Of a stretch of DNA of 64,000 nt, positions 9,264-17,979 are shown piece by piece; positions within the stretch are counted from its first letter, which is position 1, and each line of letters starts with the position of its first letter. The DNA is from Thalassobacillus_A hwangdonensis (GTDB lineage Bacteria; Bacillota; Bacilli; Bacillales; Halobacillaceae): the NCBI RefSeq assembly GCF_042675915.1, contig NZ_JBHTKL010000001.1, positions 310,001 to 374,000 on the forward strand, written 5' to 3'. The notes below the pieces were generated by a model. It was given only the letters and a program-made list of their open reading frames with translations. It did not search any database and was not told where the DNA came from. The position numbers were made by a program, and so were the translations under genes.

Positions 9264-9304
9264 TGAACCCTGATGTAGTTCGTCATTGGGGTTCATTTTT
9301 TTTA
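9264..9304 (+). terminator. Terminator after zupT
   Basis: Stem TGAACCCTGATG/TCATTGGGGTTCA followed by T8. Confidence 0.8.
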
Positions 9305-9346
9305 CATAGAGGAAAAATGGTTCTATCACAAGAATAAAATAAAAGA

Positions 9347-9382
9347 AAGCTTGCAGAAAACATTGGAGTTCTCTACAAGCTT
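9347..9382 (-). terminator. Probable terminator of the peptide transporter
   Basis: Stem AAGCTTG/CAAGCTT with a long loop, followed on the minus strand by TTCTTTTATTTTA. Confidence 0.5.
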
Positions 9383-9403
9383 AATGTTAACGTTCATTTG
9401 AAG

Positions 9404-10813
9404 TTATTTTGCCAGTTGTTCTTTCGGTTGTTCCATAGTTGGATCATTTTCATCTGCCATCATAGAGACAAGCTTCTTGGAAATTGCCAAGAGAATGAAT
9501 CCTAGAATGATTACTGAAATTCCGATTGTAGCGAATATTTCCATGTAACCTAATGAAACGGTCATCGATGCAAGCGCACTGGCGACGTAGTTAGCAACTC
9601 CGATTGCTGCCATCCAGACACCCATTAATAAGGAAGCGATCTTGATTGGAGCTACCTTACTGACAAGTGATAATCCTACTGGCGAAAGGAATAGTTCACC
9701 TAGTGTGTGGAACAGGTACGTCATGACGATGAACGCCATATTTATCTTGATTGGATTGGCTTCGTCACTGCCTGATTGCATGACAGCCGGAATCAAAATG
9801 AGGAATCCGACCCCAAGCAGCATCATACCGATGGCCATCTTCGTAGTCATATTCAAGTCGCCGTGTTTCGATTTGGACATTTTAAGCCAAACAGCTGAAA
9901 GGATTGGTGCAAGAATGATGATGAATAATGGATTCAAAGACTGGAACCAGGAGATCGGAACGGTATATCCGAATAGATCACGGTCGACAAAGTTCTTTGT
10001 GTAAAGAGTAAACGAGCTTCCGGCTTGCTCGAATCCAGCCCAGAAGAATACGATGAAACATGCAAGGATCAATATAGCTTTAGTCCGCTGCTTTTCCTTT
10101 TTTGTCATCGGTCCTTTATCGTATGTCGTAGCTACAGTTCGCATCGGTTTTTTACCAAGGTCACCGAAGTAGCGGTTACTGAACAAGTTGAAAATCACCT
10201 GACCGAGCACCATACCTATGGATGAAGCAAGGAATGCCCACTGGAATCCGTAGTGCATTGTGCCATCTGCCATCCTTGTTGCGAACAGGTCCTCAGCAAG
10301 GAAACCTGCTACAAGTGGTGCAATAAAAGCTCCTATGTTGATTCCCATGTAGAAAATAGTGAACGCAGAATCTTTACGCTTATCGTTTTTCGGATAGAGT
10401 TCACCGACAAACGTTGAGATATTGGGTTTGAAGAATCCATTACCGATGACCAGTAATGCAAGACCTGCATACAAACCGATTTCTGAATGAGTGAGGAAAA
10501 TGGTGAAGTCCCCGACTGCCATCGTAATACCACCGATGGTGATGGCGGTCCTGAGTCCCATGAACTTGTCCGTCAAATAGCCTCCGATAATCGGAGTGAA
10601 ATAAACGGTACCTGTATAAATTCCGTATATAAGTGTTGCGGTTTGCGGATCTACTCCCAATCCGCCGCTTACATATTCATAAGTCAGATACAGGATTAAC
10701 ATGGCGCGCATGCCATAGTAACTGTAACGTTCCCATAGCTCAGTTATGAATAGTAAGTAGAGTCCCTTAGGATGTTTTTTTCCTTGGGGTAGATTCTCGA
10801 GATGTGCTGACAT
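9404..10813 (-). CDS. POT family proton-dependent oligopeptide transporter
   Basis: A 469-residue major facilitator of the POT/PTR2 family (DtpT/YclF-like) importing di- and tripeptides with protons. The proton-coupling motif ExxER appears in TELWERYSYYGMRAML, and the PTR2 signature in FTIFYMGINIGAFIAPLVAGF is complete. Twelve or more hydrophobic segments are present. The start at 10813 is chosen because AGGAGGG lies eight bases upstream; the longer reading frame (12 extra residues) has no ribosome binding site. The gene stands alone on the minus strand. Confidence 0.9.
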   Translation of the reverse strand: MSAHLENLPQGKKHPKGLYLLFITELWERYSYYGMRAMLILYLTYEYVSGGLGVDPQTATLIYGIYTGTVYFTPIIGGYLTDKFMGLRTAITIGGITMAVGDFTIFLTHSEIGLYAGLALLVIGNGFFKPNISTFVGELYPKNDKRKDSAFTIFYMGINIGAFIAPLVAGFLAEDLFATRMADGTMHYGFQWAFLASSIGMVLGQVIFNLFSNRYFGDLGKKPMRTVATTYDKGPMTKKEKQRTKAILILACFIVFFWAGFEQAGSSFTLYTKNFVDRDLFGYTVPISWFQSLNPLFIIILAPILSAVWLKMSKSKHGDLNMTTKMAIGMMLLGVGFLILIPAVMQSGSDEANPIKINMAFIVMTYLFHTLGELFLSPVGLSLVSKVAPIKIASLLMGVWMAAIGVANYVASALASMTVSLGYMEIFATIGISVIILGFILLAISKKLVSMMADENDPTMEQPKEQLAK

Positions 10814-11008
10814 CCAATGATCCCTCCTAATTTTCTGAACAATAGTCAATTATAGAGATTTTTAAATTGTCGAACAATACTTTCAGAAAAAGCTCTAATC
10901 TTGCTAATTGTTTTCGTATTCGAAAATTTCGAAACGTTTCTGGATTTTATGAGGGTGTCATTCATTGGTGGAAGATGGAAAAGTTTAAGAAATTGAAAGG
11001 GTGATTGA

Positions 11009-11851
11009 ATGGAGAAGGGTGTCGTAATCATTACTGGTGCATCAAGTGGATTTGGATATTTGACTGCAGTAGCCTGTGCGAAAGAAGGTTACGAGGTGCT
11101 GGCAACGATGCGGAATTTGGAGAAAGCTAATCAATTTGAAAAGGAAGACAAAGCAATCCGGGATAGGATTCATTTCAGGCAATTGGATGTGACGGATCAT
11201 AACTCGATTCAGCAGTTTGGAGCATCCTTGAAAGGTGAGGAAAGTGTTGCGGGATTGATCAACAATGCAGGGATCGCGGTCGGTGGGTTTACAGAAGAAG
11301 TGGGTGTAGATGAATTCAGAAAGCAATTTGATACGAACTTCTTCGGTGCAGTAGCCGTGACTCAGTTCGTTCTTCCTATCATGCGCAGGCAGGGGTATGG
11401 GAAAATCATAAATCTTGGCAGTATAAGTGGAAGGGTAGGGTTCCCGGGGTTATCGCCTTATGTAGCATCAAAGCATGCATTGAAAGGGTGGACGGAAAGT
11501 CTGCGATTGGAGGTGAAGCCTTTCGGAGTGGAGGTTGCGCTGATTGAAGCAGGCTCGTACAAAACGAACATATGGACAACTGGGACGCACATCCCGGATG
11601 AAGCACAGCAGCAAAGTTCACCCTACCGTTTCTACATGGAAGCATTGCAGCGGGAGTTTCAAACAAGCTCAGAAACACATGGCGATCCAGAAGAAATAGC
11701 AAGATTGATCGTAGAAATCCTACAAGAAAAACGTACTACCAAACTGTTTCGTCCTGTCGGAAAAGGTGTGAAGGTGATGATGGGTAGTAAAACACTTCTG
11801 TCGTGGCGGAGTTGGGAAAAATTATTGCTTAAGCAGCTATTCAAGCGTTGA
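11009..11851 (+). CDS. Short-chain dehydrogenase/reductase
   Basis: A 280-residue classical SDR oxidoreductase. The NAD(P)-binding TGASSGFG motif is at residues about 8-16, the NNAG motif in GLINNAGIAVGG and the active-site Ser and YxxxK in LGSISGRVGFPGLSPYVASKHA. An Arg after the first strand (ATMRN) favours NADPH. The substrate is unknown. The ATG at 11009 follows GGGTGATTGA. No partner gene is on the same strand nearby. Family is certain; chemistry is generic. Confidence 0.88.
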   Translation: MEKGVVIITGASSGFGYLTAVACAKEGYEVLATMRNLEKANQFEKEDKAIRDRIHFRQLDVTDHNSIQQFGASLKGEESVAGLINNAGIAVGGFTEEVGVDEFRKQFDTNFFGAVAVTQFVLPIMRRQGYGKIINLGSISGRVGFPGLSPYVASKHALKGWTESLRLEVKPFGVEVALIEAGSYKTNIWTTGTHIPDEAQQQSSPYRFYMEALQREFQTSSETHGDPEEIARLIVEILQEKRTTKLFRPVGKGVKVMMGSKTLLSWRSWEKLLLKQLFKR

Positions 11852-11861
11852 TCGCTATGTA

Positions 11862-12083
11862 TTAATTGTTTTTTGTTCGCAATCGATGAAGCGTGCTCCG
11901 ACTGAAACGGATGATCCCTTCAAGCAGTTCACTTCCTACAAAATAAATGGCACATATCAGCAGCATGAGGATGGAAAACTTGGAATGGTGGATGAATCCA
12001 GAACCGAAAAACGTTACAAGGACGGCGTTGACAGCATATACAGCTAATATTACCAGTGCAGCTTTTTTTAACAGACTCTGCAT
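11862..12083 (-). CDS. Small two-helix membrane protein, unknown
   Basis: A 73-residue hydrophobic protein with two predicted membrane helices (residues about 8-28 and 36-54) and a basic tail ending in RLRTKNN. AGGAGAGG lies six bases before the ATG. It converges tail to tail with the SDR gene, 10 bases apart. I do not recognise the family. Confidence 0.65.
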   Translation of the reverse strand: MQSLLKKAALVILAVYAVNAVLVTFFGSGFIHHSKFSILMLLICAIYFVGSELLEGIIRFSRSTLHRLRTKNN

Positions 12084-12221
12084 GTAAATCCTCTCCTGTA
12101 ATGAAGGTATTAATTAAAGTATATAGGAAAAATATTGATAATAGTAGAATATCTGGAAAACTTTTTCATTGCCACCAATCTCCAGGAACTTTTCGATTAT
12201 AGAAGTGAAAGGAGTGGTGGA

Positions 12222-12929
12222 ATGAAACAACATATACTGCCTGTCGGTCATCCGTCCAGACCGGGAATAGCAATGAATGCCCGTTATATTACCGTACATA
12301 CAACGGGGAATGAAGCGGAAGGTGCGGATGCACAAGCTCACAGTGACTATTTGTTAAGATTGCAAGATGGGAGCCGGATCGTAAGCTGGCACTTTACGGT
12401 GGATGAAAAAGAAGTCATTCAGCATTTACCAGAAAATGAGATCGGCTGGCATGCAGGTGATGGAAGAGGTCATGGAAATCTCAATTCAATAGGAATTGAA
12501 ATCTGCGAAAACAAGGATGGAGATTTCGAGAATGCTGTTACTCGTGCAGTGCGATTAATTCGGACATTGATGGCTCGCTATGGCATTCCACTCCAAAACG
12601 TTGTTCCGCATAGACATTGGAGTGGGAAAAGATGTCCCCGAAGGCTGCTCAATGATTGGGAAGGATTTATGAATAAGGTTGAGGGTGATAAGGAAAGGTC
12701 CATCTATGAAGGTATGAGTGTAACATCGATTTACGATGGAAAGTTACGTTTCTATAATAAACCCTCGTGGGAAGACAAGGATGTATTCGGTTATGTAACG
12801 CTTGGTCAAGGCTTCCCTACGGTAAAGCGAAAACGTAAAGTGGGGAGTGGATATCAACTTGAAGTGTTGAACAGCAAAGGGGAAGTGTATTACATTACAG
12901 CGCATCCCTCCTATGTCACGATTGAGTGA
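12222..12929 (+). CDS. N-acetylmuramoyl-L-alanine amidase (Amidase_2)
   Basis: A 235-residue zinc amidase that would cut the MurNAc-L-Ala bond of peptidoglycan, similar to B. subtilis CwlA/XlyB and phage endolysins. Zinc ligands are visible as His in YITVHTTGN, His in VVPHRHWSGKRCP and Cys in the same segment. The catalytic core covers residues about 15-155. A C-terminal SH3-like part (about 165-235) probably binds the wall. No signal peptide is seen, as in phage-type enzymes that need a holin or cell lysis. The ATG at 12222 follows AAAGGAGTGG; the longer frame from 12135 has no ribosome binding site. There are no other phage genes nearby. Confidence 0.88.
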   Translation: MKQHILPVGHPSRPGIAMNARYITVHTTGNEAEGADAQAHSDYLLRLQDGSRIVSWHFTVDEKEVIQHLPENEIGWHAGDGRGHGNLNSIGIEICENKDGDFENAVTRAVRLIRTLMARYGIPLQNVVPHRHWSGKRCPRRLLNDWEGFMNKVEGDKERSIYEGMSVTSIYDGKLRFYNKPSWEDKDVFGYVTLGQGFPTVKRKRKVGSGYQLEVLNSKGEVYYITAHPSYVTIE

Positions 12930-12997
12930 AGGATCGTGTATCGGGGCTGTAAATATGGTATAATAAGGATACATGTGATGCTTTCAGGAGGCTAGTT

Positions 12998-13159
12998 ATG
13001 AATCAGTTGGAAGAACAGTTCAAGTCAGTAAAGGCGACGATTGAAATGGAAGGGATGGAGGTCTCTGACGAAGTACAGCGAATCGTGTTGAAGGAAGCGA
13101 GTGGTGAAATTTCCTTCCACGAATTCAAAAAGCAGATCATGAGACTGCAGCGTAAGTGA
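12998..13159 (+). CDS. VbhA-like Fic antitoxin
   Basis: A 53-residue protein not otherwise obvious because of its size. It overlaps the following Fic gene by four bases (GTGA). Its helix carries TIEMEG (residues 14-19), which fits the Fic inhibitory motif [S/T]xxxE[G/N]; the Glu18 would enter the Fic active site and block ATP gamma-phosphate placement. The remainder (MEVSDEVQRIVLKEASGEIS) matches the antitoxin_VbhA pattern of a short alpha-helical bundle. CAGGAGG lies seven bases before the ATG. Function follows from the motif and gene order; confidence is good though it is inference. Confidence 0.82.
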   Translation: MNQLEEQFKSVKATIEMEGMEVSDEVQRIVLKEASGEISFHEFKKQIMRLQRK

Positions 13160-13770
13160 ATAATCACACTTCTTCCTATTGTTATCCCGGTACAGACGTG
13201 CTGATCAATCTTTTTGATATAAAAGATCCGAAAGATCTTGAACTTATGGAAGTCGCATATACAGCCAGAAGATTGCTGACGCTCCAAAATGGACCTGTAA
13301 AAGGTGCTTTTGATCTTGAACACCTGCAAGCAATCCATAGATATATTTTTCGGGATATTTTTCCATTTGCAGGTGAAATCAGAACAGAAAACATCGGCAA
13401 AGGAACTTTTTCCTTTGCAAATGCAAGATTCATCGTACCTGAAGCTAACCGTATCTTCAAAGAGTTGAAGGAAGAGAACTATTTGGATGGTCTGTTGCGG
13501 ACGGATTTTGCAAAACGTGCAGCTTACTATATGGCGGAAATCAATGTTCTCCACCCATTCAGAGAAGGGAATGGGCGTGCCCAGCGGGAATTCATCCGCT
13601 GCATGGCAGGTAGATCCGGTTACCGGTTAGATTGGAACCTGGTCGATAATGAGACGAAAATGACCGCCTCCGTCCAATCGAAAACGAAAATAGATGAGTT
13701 AGCAAGCGTCATCGGAAATTGTATCCAAAATGAGCTTCCGGATGATAGGTTTGCTCAAACATTCCTGTAA
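13156..13770 (+). CDS. Fic family AMP-transferase (class I toxin)
   Basis: A 204-residue Fic-domain protein starting at a GTG within the stop of the antitoxin gene. The complete active-site motif HPFREGNGRAQR (His133 to Arg144) is intact, so AMP transfer (or similar nucleotidylation) to a target protein hydroxyl is expected. In class I systems such as VbhT/VbhA the targets include GyrB and ParE. The N-terminal helices and the beta-flap region (NIGKGTFSFANARFIVP) are present, so the gene is full length. Translational coupling to the antitoxin is implied by the overlap. A hairpin terminator follows directly. Confidence 0.9.
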   Translation: MNNHTSSYCYPGTDVLINLFDIKDPKDLELMEVAYTARRLLTLQNGPVKGAFDLEHLQAIHRYIFRDIFPFAGEIRTENIGKGTFSFANARFIVPEANRIFKELKEENYLDGLLRTDFAKRAAYYMAEINVLHPFREGNGRAQREFIRCMAGRSGYRLDWNLVDNETKMTASVQSKTKIDELASVIGNCIQNELPDDRFAQTFL

Positions 13771-13797
13771 AATCCTTATTGAAAAATAAGGATTTTT
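13769..13797 (+). terminator. Terminator of the Fic module
   Basis: Stem AAAATCCTTATT/AATAAGGATTTT with a short loop and T tail. Confidence 0.85.
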
Positions 13798-13847
13798 TGT
13801 TTTGTTACATGATAAAGCCGGCTAAATGTTACAAAGCTTTTACTGAA

Positions 13848-13865
13848 TATTCACTTTGGTGAATA
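13848..13865. promoter_or_regulatory. 18-base palindrome upstream of DUF819 gene
   Basis: Perfect inverted repeat TATTCACTTTGGTGAATA about 90 bases before the DUF819 start codon. It has no T run, so it looks like an operator rather than a terminator. The binding protein is unknown. Confidence 0.5.
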
Positions 13866-13953
13866 ATTTTGCAATTATGAATATTGATGAAAACCCTTTC
13901 CGCTATGATATACTTCCAATCTAAACATCTAGATATAGACAGGAGAGGTGCTT

Positions 13954-15156
13954 ATGAATGGGGTATATATTTCTACCGCATTGATCACAGACCCTATGGG
14001 TCTACTTGCATACTTATCAGCCCTGGTGGGTGGAGTCTTCATGCTCGCACAGTGGAAGCAGCCAAAAGTACAGAAATTCTTCCACTATGCGCCGCCATTG
14101 ATTTGGGCATACTTTTTACCGATGCTATCTACAACGCTTGGAATCACTCCTTCAAGCTCTGCTTTGTATGATTTCGTATCGGTGTATATTTTACCGTTTG
14201 GATTATTACTTTTATTACTATCTACAGATGTACCGGCTACATTGCGTTTGGGACCGAAGGCGTTGTTCCTTTTCCTATCAGGTACAGTCGGGGTAGTACT
14301 TGGTGGTCCAATCGCGCTTGCTATCTTCCAGCCTTGGTTGCCGGTAGATGCATGGACAGGCGTAGCGGCTCTAGCTGGTAGCTGGATCGGTGGTTCTGCG
14401 AATATGGCAGCTTTGGTAGAGGCAACCGGAACCCCGCAGGATGTACTGACGCCGATCATCGTCGTCGATACAGTTGTTGGTTACAGCTGGATGGGAATCA
14501 TGATCGCACTGGCAGGGTACCAGACACAGTTCAATAAATGGAACAAAGCGGATAATAGCGTGGTCGAGAAGATCAACGCTCAAATTGGTGAAATTGCACA
14601 AAAGCGTGCAAAGCCACTTGAAGTCCCTCAATTACTTGGTATCATTGGGCTTGGTTTCGGAGTAGCTTATGTTGTTCGTAAAATTGCTGAACAATTACCG
14701 GAAACCTCTGTCCTTTCAGCGGGGACTTGGACGATTATGATCATTTCCCTTGTAGGAATACTCTTCTCTTTCACAAAGGTACGTAAATTAGATGATTACG
14801 GTGCAAGTAACATCGGTTATGCAGGAATCTATCTATTATTGACTACGATTGGCGCAAAAGCGAATCTGGCAGCAGTAGTTGAAGCGCCTGCATACATTCT
14901 GATGGGTGTCGTTTGGCTTGCCATCCATATCATCATTATCTTCATGATGGCACGACTGCTTCGTGCACCACTTTTCTTCGTGGCTGTCGGGTCTCAGGGT
15001 AACATCGGTGGGACAAGTTCCGCACCGGTAGTAGCTTCCGTATTCCAACCAGCATTGGCTCCCGTAGGATTGTTGATGGGAATCGTAGGTAATGTCGTCG
15101 GAACGTATGCCGCGGTATTGACCGCCTGGTTAGCAGAAATCGTATCAAAAATGTAA
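13954..15156 (+). CDS. DUF819 family membrane protein (YjcL-like)
   Basis: A 400-residue integral membrane protein of the DUF819 family, to which B. subtilis YjcL belongs. About ten or more hydrophobic segments are visible, with two similar halves containing glycine-rich re-entrant-like segments (GSWIGGSANMAALVEATGTP and VGSQGNIGGTSSAPVVASVF). This two-fold layout resembles secondary transporters. No substrate is known. The ATG at 13954 follows AGGAGAGG; an in-frame GTG two codons earlier overlaps that site. An upstream palindrome may be its operator. Confidence 0.85.
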   Translation: MNGVYISTALITDPMGLLAYLSALVGGVFMLAQWKQPKVQKFFHYAPPLIWAYFLPMLSTTLGITPSSSALYDFVSVYILPFGLLLLLLSTDVPATLRLGPKALFLFLSGTVGVVLGGPIALAIFQPWLPVDAWTGVAALAGSWIGGSANMAALVEATGTPQDVLTPIIVVDTVVGYSWMGIMIALAGYQTQFNKWNKADNSVVEKINAQIGEIAQKRAKPLEVPQLLGIIGLGFGVAYVVRKIAEQLPETSVLSAGTWTIMIISLVGILFSFTKVRKLDDYGASNIGYAGIYLLLTTIGAKANLAAVVEAPAYILMGVVWLAIHIIIIFMMARLLRAPLFFVAVGSQGNIGGTSSAPVVASVFQPALAPVGLLMGIVGNVVGTYAAVLTAWLAEIVSKM

Positions 15157-15165
15157 GTTTACTAT

Positions 15166-15203
15166 ACGTGTAGAATAGCTGCGGCTATTCTACGCGTTTT
15201 TTT
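15166..15203 (+). terminator. Terminator after DUF819 gene
   Basis: Stem ACGTGTAGAATAGC/GGCTATTCTACGCGT and T7. Its downstream arm overlaps the last codons of the convergent nucleoside hydrolase gene. Confidence 0.85.
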
Positions 15204-16137
15204 GTTGGCCGGATAAAACGTTGATAAAGTCCTGAACAAACCAGCCTGCATCAAAATCTAGAATCATTTTATTTATAGGATAGAAAGGTAGTGGTTCGGG
15301 TACAGCTCTGAAATCTGCGTAGGTCATCCCTTTCGATGGACCGGCTGTTAAGACGAAGATCTGTTTTTGAACGACAGAATAACGGGATTTGTTCAAAAGG
15401 TAGGATAAAAGCGTGACATCATGCAGTGGAGCACCGTTTATTGTGGGAAGAATCGGTTTGTACTGTTTACTGTAGTAGGATAAAATCGGCTCGATGATGG
15501 AGGAAAAGGGAGTTGGGAATTGTTTTACATACTTGATGATTTCTTTGGATATGACGGCACGATTACTGATATTCAGTGGTACAAACGTAAGCTGCTGCCC
15601 ATTTCTTGCAACGATTTCCGCAGCATCCGGATCGCCGTAAACGTTCGCTTCAGCCAGAGGAGTGGCGTTTCCTGGTACGAGGAATGCCCCTCCCATCACG
15701 ATTATTTCATCAACATCTTGAAGGTTGTTGTTCGGCTGCAGAAAACACATCGCAAGTGTTGTCATGCGGGATAAATTAACGATCGTCAGGTCGTCTTTGT
15801 ACGTGGAAATGATATCGAATATCGTTGGAAAAGGATACAGGAAAGAAGGACTCGGATAGAGGGGTTCTATTCCGCCGAGTCCCTTTTCACCGTGAATATT
15901 ATAGAAGTACTCCGGTGGTGTTCCGGAGAGGGGGCCCGTTGCCCCGCTAATAAGCGGGATGTCCTTCCGATCAGCTAAGTTAAGTAGATAGGCTGCGTTT
16001 TTCAGTGCATCCACTTGGCTGACATTACCGTAGCCGCTTACGATACCGGTAATATTTATTTCTGGATGAAGTAAGGCATACATCAGTGCAAATGCATCAT
16101 CCACACCTGGGTCTGCGAAAATCAAAACATTTTTCAT
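15190..16137 (-). CDS. Nucleoside hydrolase (IunH family)
   Basis: A 315-residue inosine-uridine-type nucleoside hydrolase that splits ribonucleosides into base and ribose. The calcium-binding aspartate cluster appears as ADPGVDDAFALMYAL near the N-terminus; the usual leading D of DxDPG is Phe here (FADPG) but the metal-binding residues are kept. MGGAFLVPGNATPLAEANVYGDPDAA carries the substrate-site region, and the family's late Asp is in GAPLHDVTLL. AGGGGTG precedes the ATG. It stands alone. Base preference is not predictable. Confidence 0.87.
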   Translation of the reverse strand: MKNVLIFADPGVDDAFALMYALLHPEINITGIVSGYGNVSQVDALKNAAYLLNLADRKDIPLISGATGPLSGTPPEYFYNIHGEKGLGGIEPLYPSPSFLYPFPTIFDIISTYKDDLTIVNLSRMTTLAMCFLQPNNNLQDVDEIIVMGGAFLVPGNATPLAEANVYGDPDAAEIVARNGQQLTFVPLNISNRAVISKEIIKYVKQFPTPFSSIIEPILSYYSKQYKPILPTINGAPLHDVTLLSYLLNKSRYSVVQKQIFVLTAGPSKGMTYADFRAVPEPLPFYPINKMILDFDAGWFVQDFINVLSGQQKNA

Positions 16138-16346
16138 CCATTCACCCCTATCTAGCTTTTTACTATCTTACAATTTCTGTTAAGTGTTTATTCTTACTGC
16201 ACTTGTTTTTGTTGCCATGTACTCACAGATAAAATGTAGATAGTTTTCTTACACTTGTCAGGCTACTGAAACATCGAATTACAATTCTTCTAACCTGAAA
16301 TTTTTAAAAATCATACAGTGGCAGGGGCGTTAACTACAAACAACAG

Positions 16347-16475
16347 AGGGTGGCGGGGAAACTGCGAGACTCCCATGGGAGAAGGGCCTAGGCGAGACCC
16401 CACAGGGAGTAAAACGACCGAGGAGGCTCGCCAGCTCCCCCATAGGAAAGCGAGTAGTTTCCCCGCCGCCCTTTT
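16347..16475. repeat. Dispersed repeat with terminal inverted ends
   Basis: A GC-rich block whose ends are inverted copies: AGGGTGGCGGGGAAACT at the left and AGTTTCCCCGCCGCCCT at the right, one mismatch. The inside reads GACTCC, GAGACCCC, GAGGAGGCTC, CAGCTCCCC, GGAAAGCGAGTA in the same order as the repeat at 466-590. I recognise it as an intergenic element widespread in Bacillaceae. The long terminal pairing suggests either a MITE-like element or a folded RNA. Confidence 0.65.
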
Positions 16476-16510
16476 TCACTGAATTGGCAAGGACCCATAG
16501 AGCCAAAGAA

Positions 16511-16547
16511 AAAAAGCTTGAGCCCTGTATGAAAGAGCTCAAGCTTC
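16511..16547 (-). terminator. Terminator of NhaC-type antiporter gene
   Basis: Stem AAGCTTGAGC/GCTCAAGCTT, followed on the minus strand by T7. Confidence 0.85.
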
Positions 16548-16550
16548 TTA

Positions 16551-17846
16551 TTAATTGTTTACGGTTTTCTTGAATTTCGGGTAACCGATAAAGATTGCAA
16601 TCAAGCCGGAGATCGCAATGAGAATCGGATAGAAAGAGTAAGGGATGATTTCCACTGGTGAAATCTTCGCGAACTGAGCCGCTGCCAGTAACTGAGCTCC
16701 ATATGGAATCAACCCTTGGACGCTGCAGGAGAAGATATCCAGCAGGCTTGCTGTTTTTCTGCGATCGATTCCATATTGATCAGAAACATTTCTTGCCAGT
16801 TGACCAGTCGTAATGATCGAAATCGTGTTATTCGCAGTAGACAGGTTCGTGGAACTCACTAAACCAGCAATACTTAGTTCGGCACCTTTTTTGGAACGGA
16901 TCCGTTTCGTCATGACACTCAATAGGTACTCAAGTCCTCCATTATTCCGAAGCATCGCAACCATTCCGCCGATAAGCAACGTCAGGAAGATCAGTTCAGC
17001 CATACTGTTGATTCCATCTGTCATTGCTCCTGTAAAACCACTGATGCCGAAACTGCCATCCATTAGCCCGATGATTCCAGCGAGAAGGATACCACCAGCA
17101 AGCACCAGCATCACATTCAGACCTGCAATGGCAAATCCCAGCACTCCGAGGTAAGGGAGGATCTTGTACCATACAAAGGATTCTGCTTCTACTGAACCAG
17201 TACTTCCAAAAGTGAATACTACAAGCAGGACGGCTGTCACGATAGCTGCTGGAAGGACGATGAAGAAGTTGACTTTGAACTTGTCCTTCATTTCCGTTTT
17301 CTGTGTCCGGACAGCTGCAATCGTTGTATCCGATATGATCGAAAGGTTGTCCCCGAACATTGCACCTCCGACGACAGCTGCCATGGAAAGGGCTAGTGAA
17401 ATTTCTGTTTCACCACTGATTCCTACTCCGATTGGAGCCAGTGCAGCAATCGTACCGGTGGAAGTACCCATCGAAATCGACACAAACCCTCCGATGATGA
17501 ACAACCCGGCAATGATAAGACCTTGTGGCAGCACACTCAACGCCAAATTGACTGTTGATTCGACTGCTCCCATTTGGGTGGCCACTTCCGAGAATGCACC
17601 TGCAAGAATAAAGATGAACACCATGATCATGATATCCGGGTGGCCAGCGCCTTTAGCGAATTCCTCTACCTTTTCCATCAACGGTTTCTTTCTATTTTGG
17701 GCTAATGAAAAACCGGCAGCTAACAGAGCTGCTACAAGTATCGGCATTTTATAAAAATCTCCAGTAAGAATACCAGAGCCTAAGAATAATGCTAAGAACA
17801 AAATAAATGGCAAAAATGCACGCTTATTCCTGTTGTTCGATTGCAT
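16551..17846 (-). CDS. Na+/H+ antiporter, NhaC family
   Basis: A 431-residue membrane protein of the NhaC/YuiF antiporter family with about eleven hydrophobic segments. Conserved polar segments include VSISMGTSTGTIAALAPI, GAMFGDNLSIISDTTIAAVRTQ and NTISIITTGQLARNVSDQYGI, which carry the ion-site Asp and Thr/Ser residues. It probably expels Na+ or exchanges a related substrate. GGAGG lies seven bases before the ATG. One of at least two antiporter genes in the window, in keeping with a salt-adapted host. Ion versus amino-acid substrate is not certain in this family. Confidence 0.82.
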   Translation of the reverse strand: MQSNNRNKRAFLPFILFLALFLGSGILTGDFYKMPILVAALLAAGFSLAQNRKKPLMEKVEEFAKGAGHPDIMIMVFIFILAGAFSEVATQMGAVESTVNLALSVLPQGLIIAGLFIIGGFVSISMGTSTGTIAALAPIGVGISGETEISLALSMAAVVGGAMFGDNLSIISDTTIAAVRTQKTEMKDKFKVNFFIVLPAAIVTAVLLVVFTFGSTGSVEAESFVWYKILPYLGVLGFAIAGLNVMLVLAGGILLAGIIGLMDGSFGISGFTGAMTDGINSMAELIFLTLLIGGMVAMLRNNGGLEYLLSVMTKRIRSKKGAELSIAGLVSSTNLSTANNTISIITTGQLARNVSDQYGIDRRKTASLLDIFSCSVQGLIPYGAQLLAAAQFAKISPVEIIPYSFYPILIAISGLIAIFIGYPKFKKTVNN

Positions 17847-17979
17847 CGTAAACCTCCATTCATGATGAGTATAAGTCCTCCATATACTTTAGCGATGCAA
17901 CGTACTAGTGTCAAATCACAACCCTCCAATGAAATATGATAAGATAATAGAATCATCAAGTTTCCAGAAGGAGGATATC

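Larger units (their letters stand above)
16138..16550. other. Intergenic stretch with dispersed repeat
   Basis: Contains the upstream region of the nucleoside hydrolase gene, a GC-rich dispersed repeat (16347-16475) and the terminator of the NhaC-type gene (16511-16547). Nothing coding is supported. Confidence 0.6.

Noticed and set aside
12222..13770. Prophage remnant (amidase next to toxin-antitoxin)
   Set aside because: No holin, integrase, att repeats or other phage genes are visible; the amidase alone is not enough.
16330..16542. 70-residue ORF on the minus strand
   Set aside because: It lies wholly within the dispersed repeat and the adjoining terminator region, has no ribosome binding site and no plausible composition.
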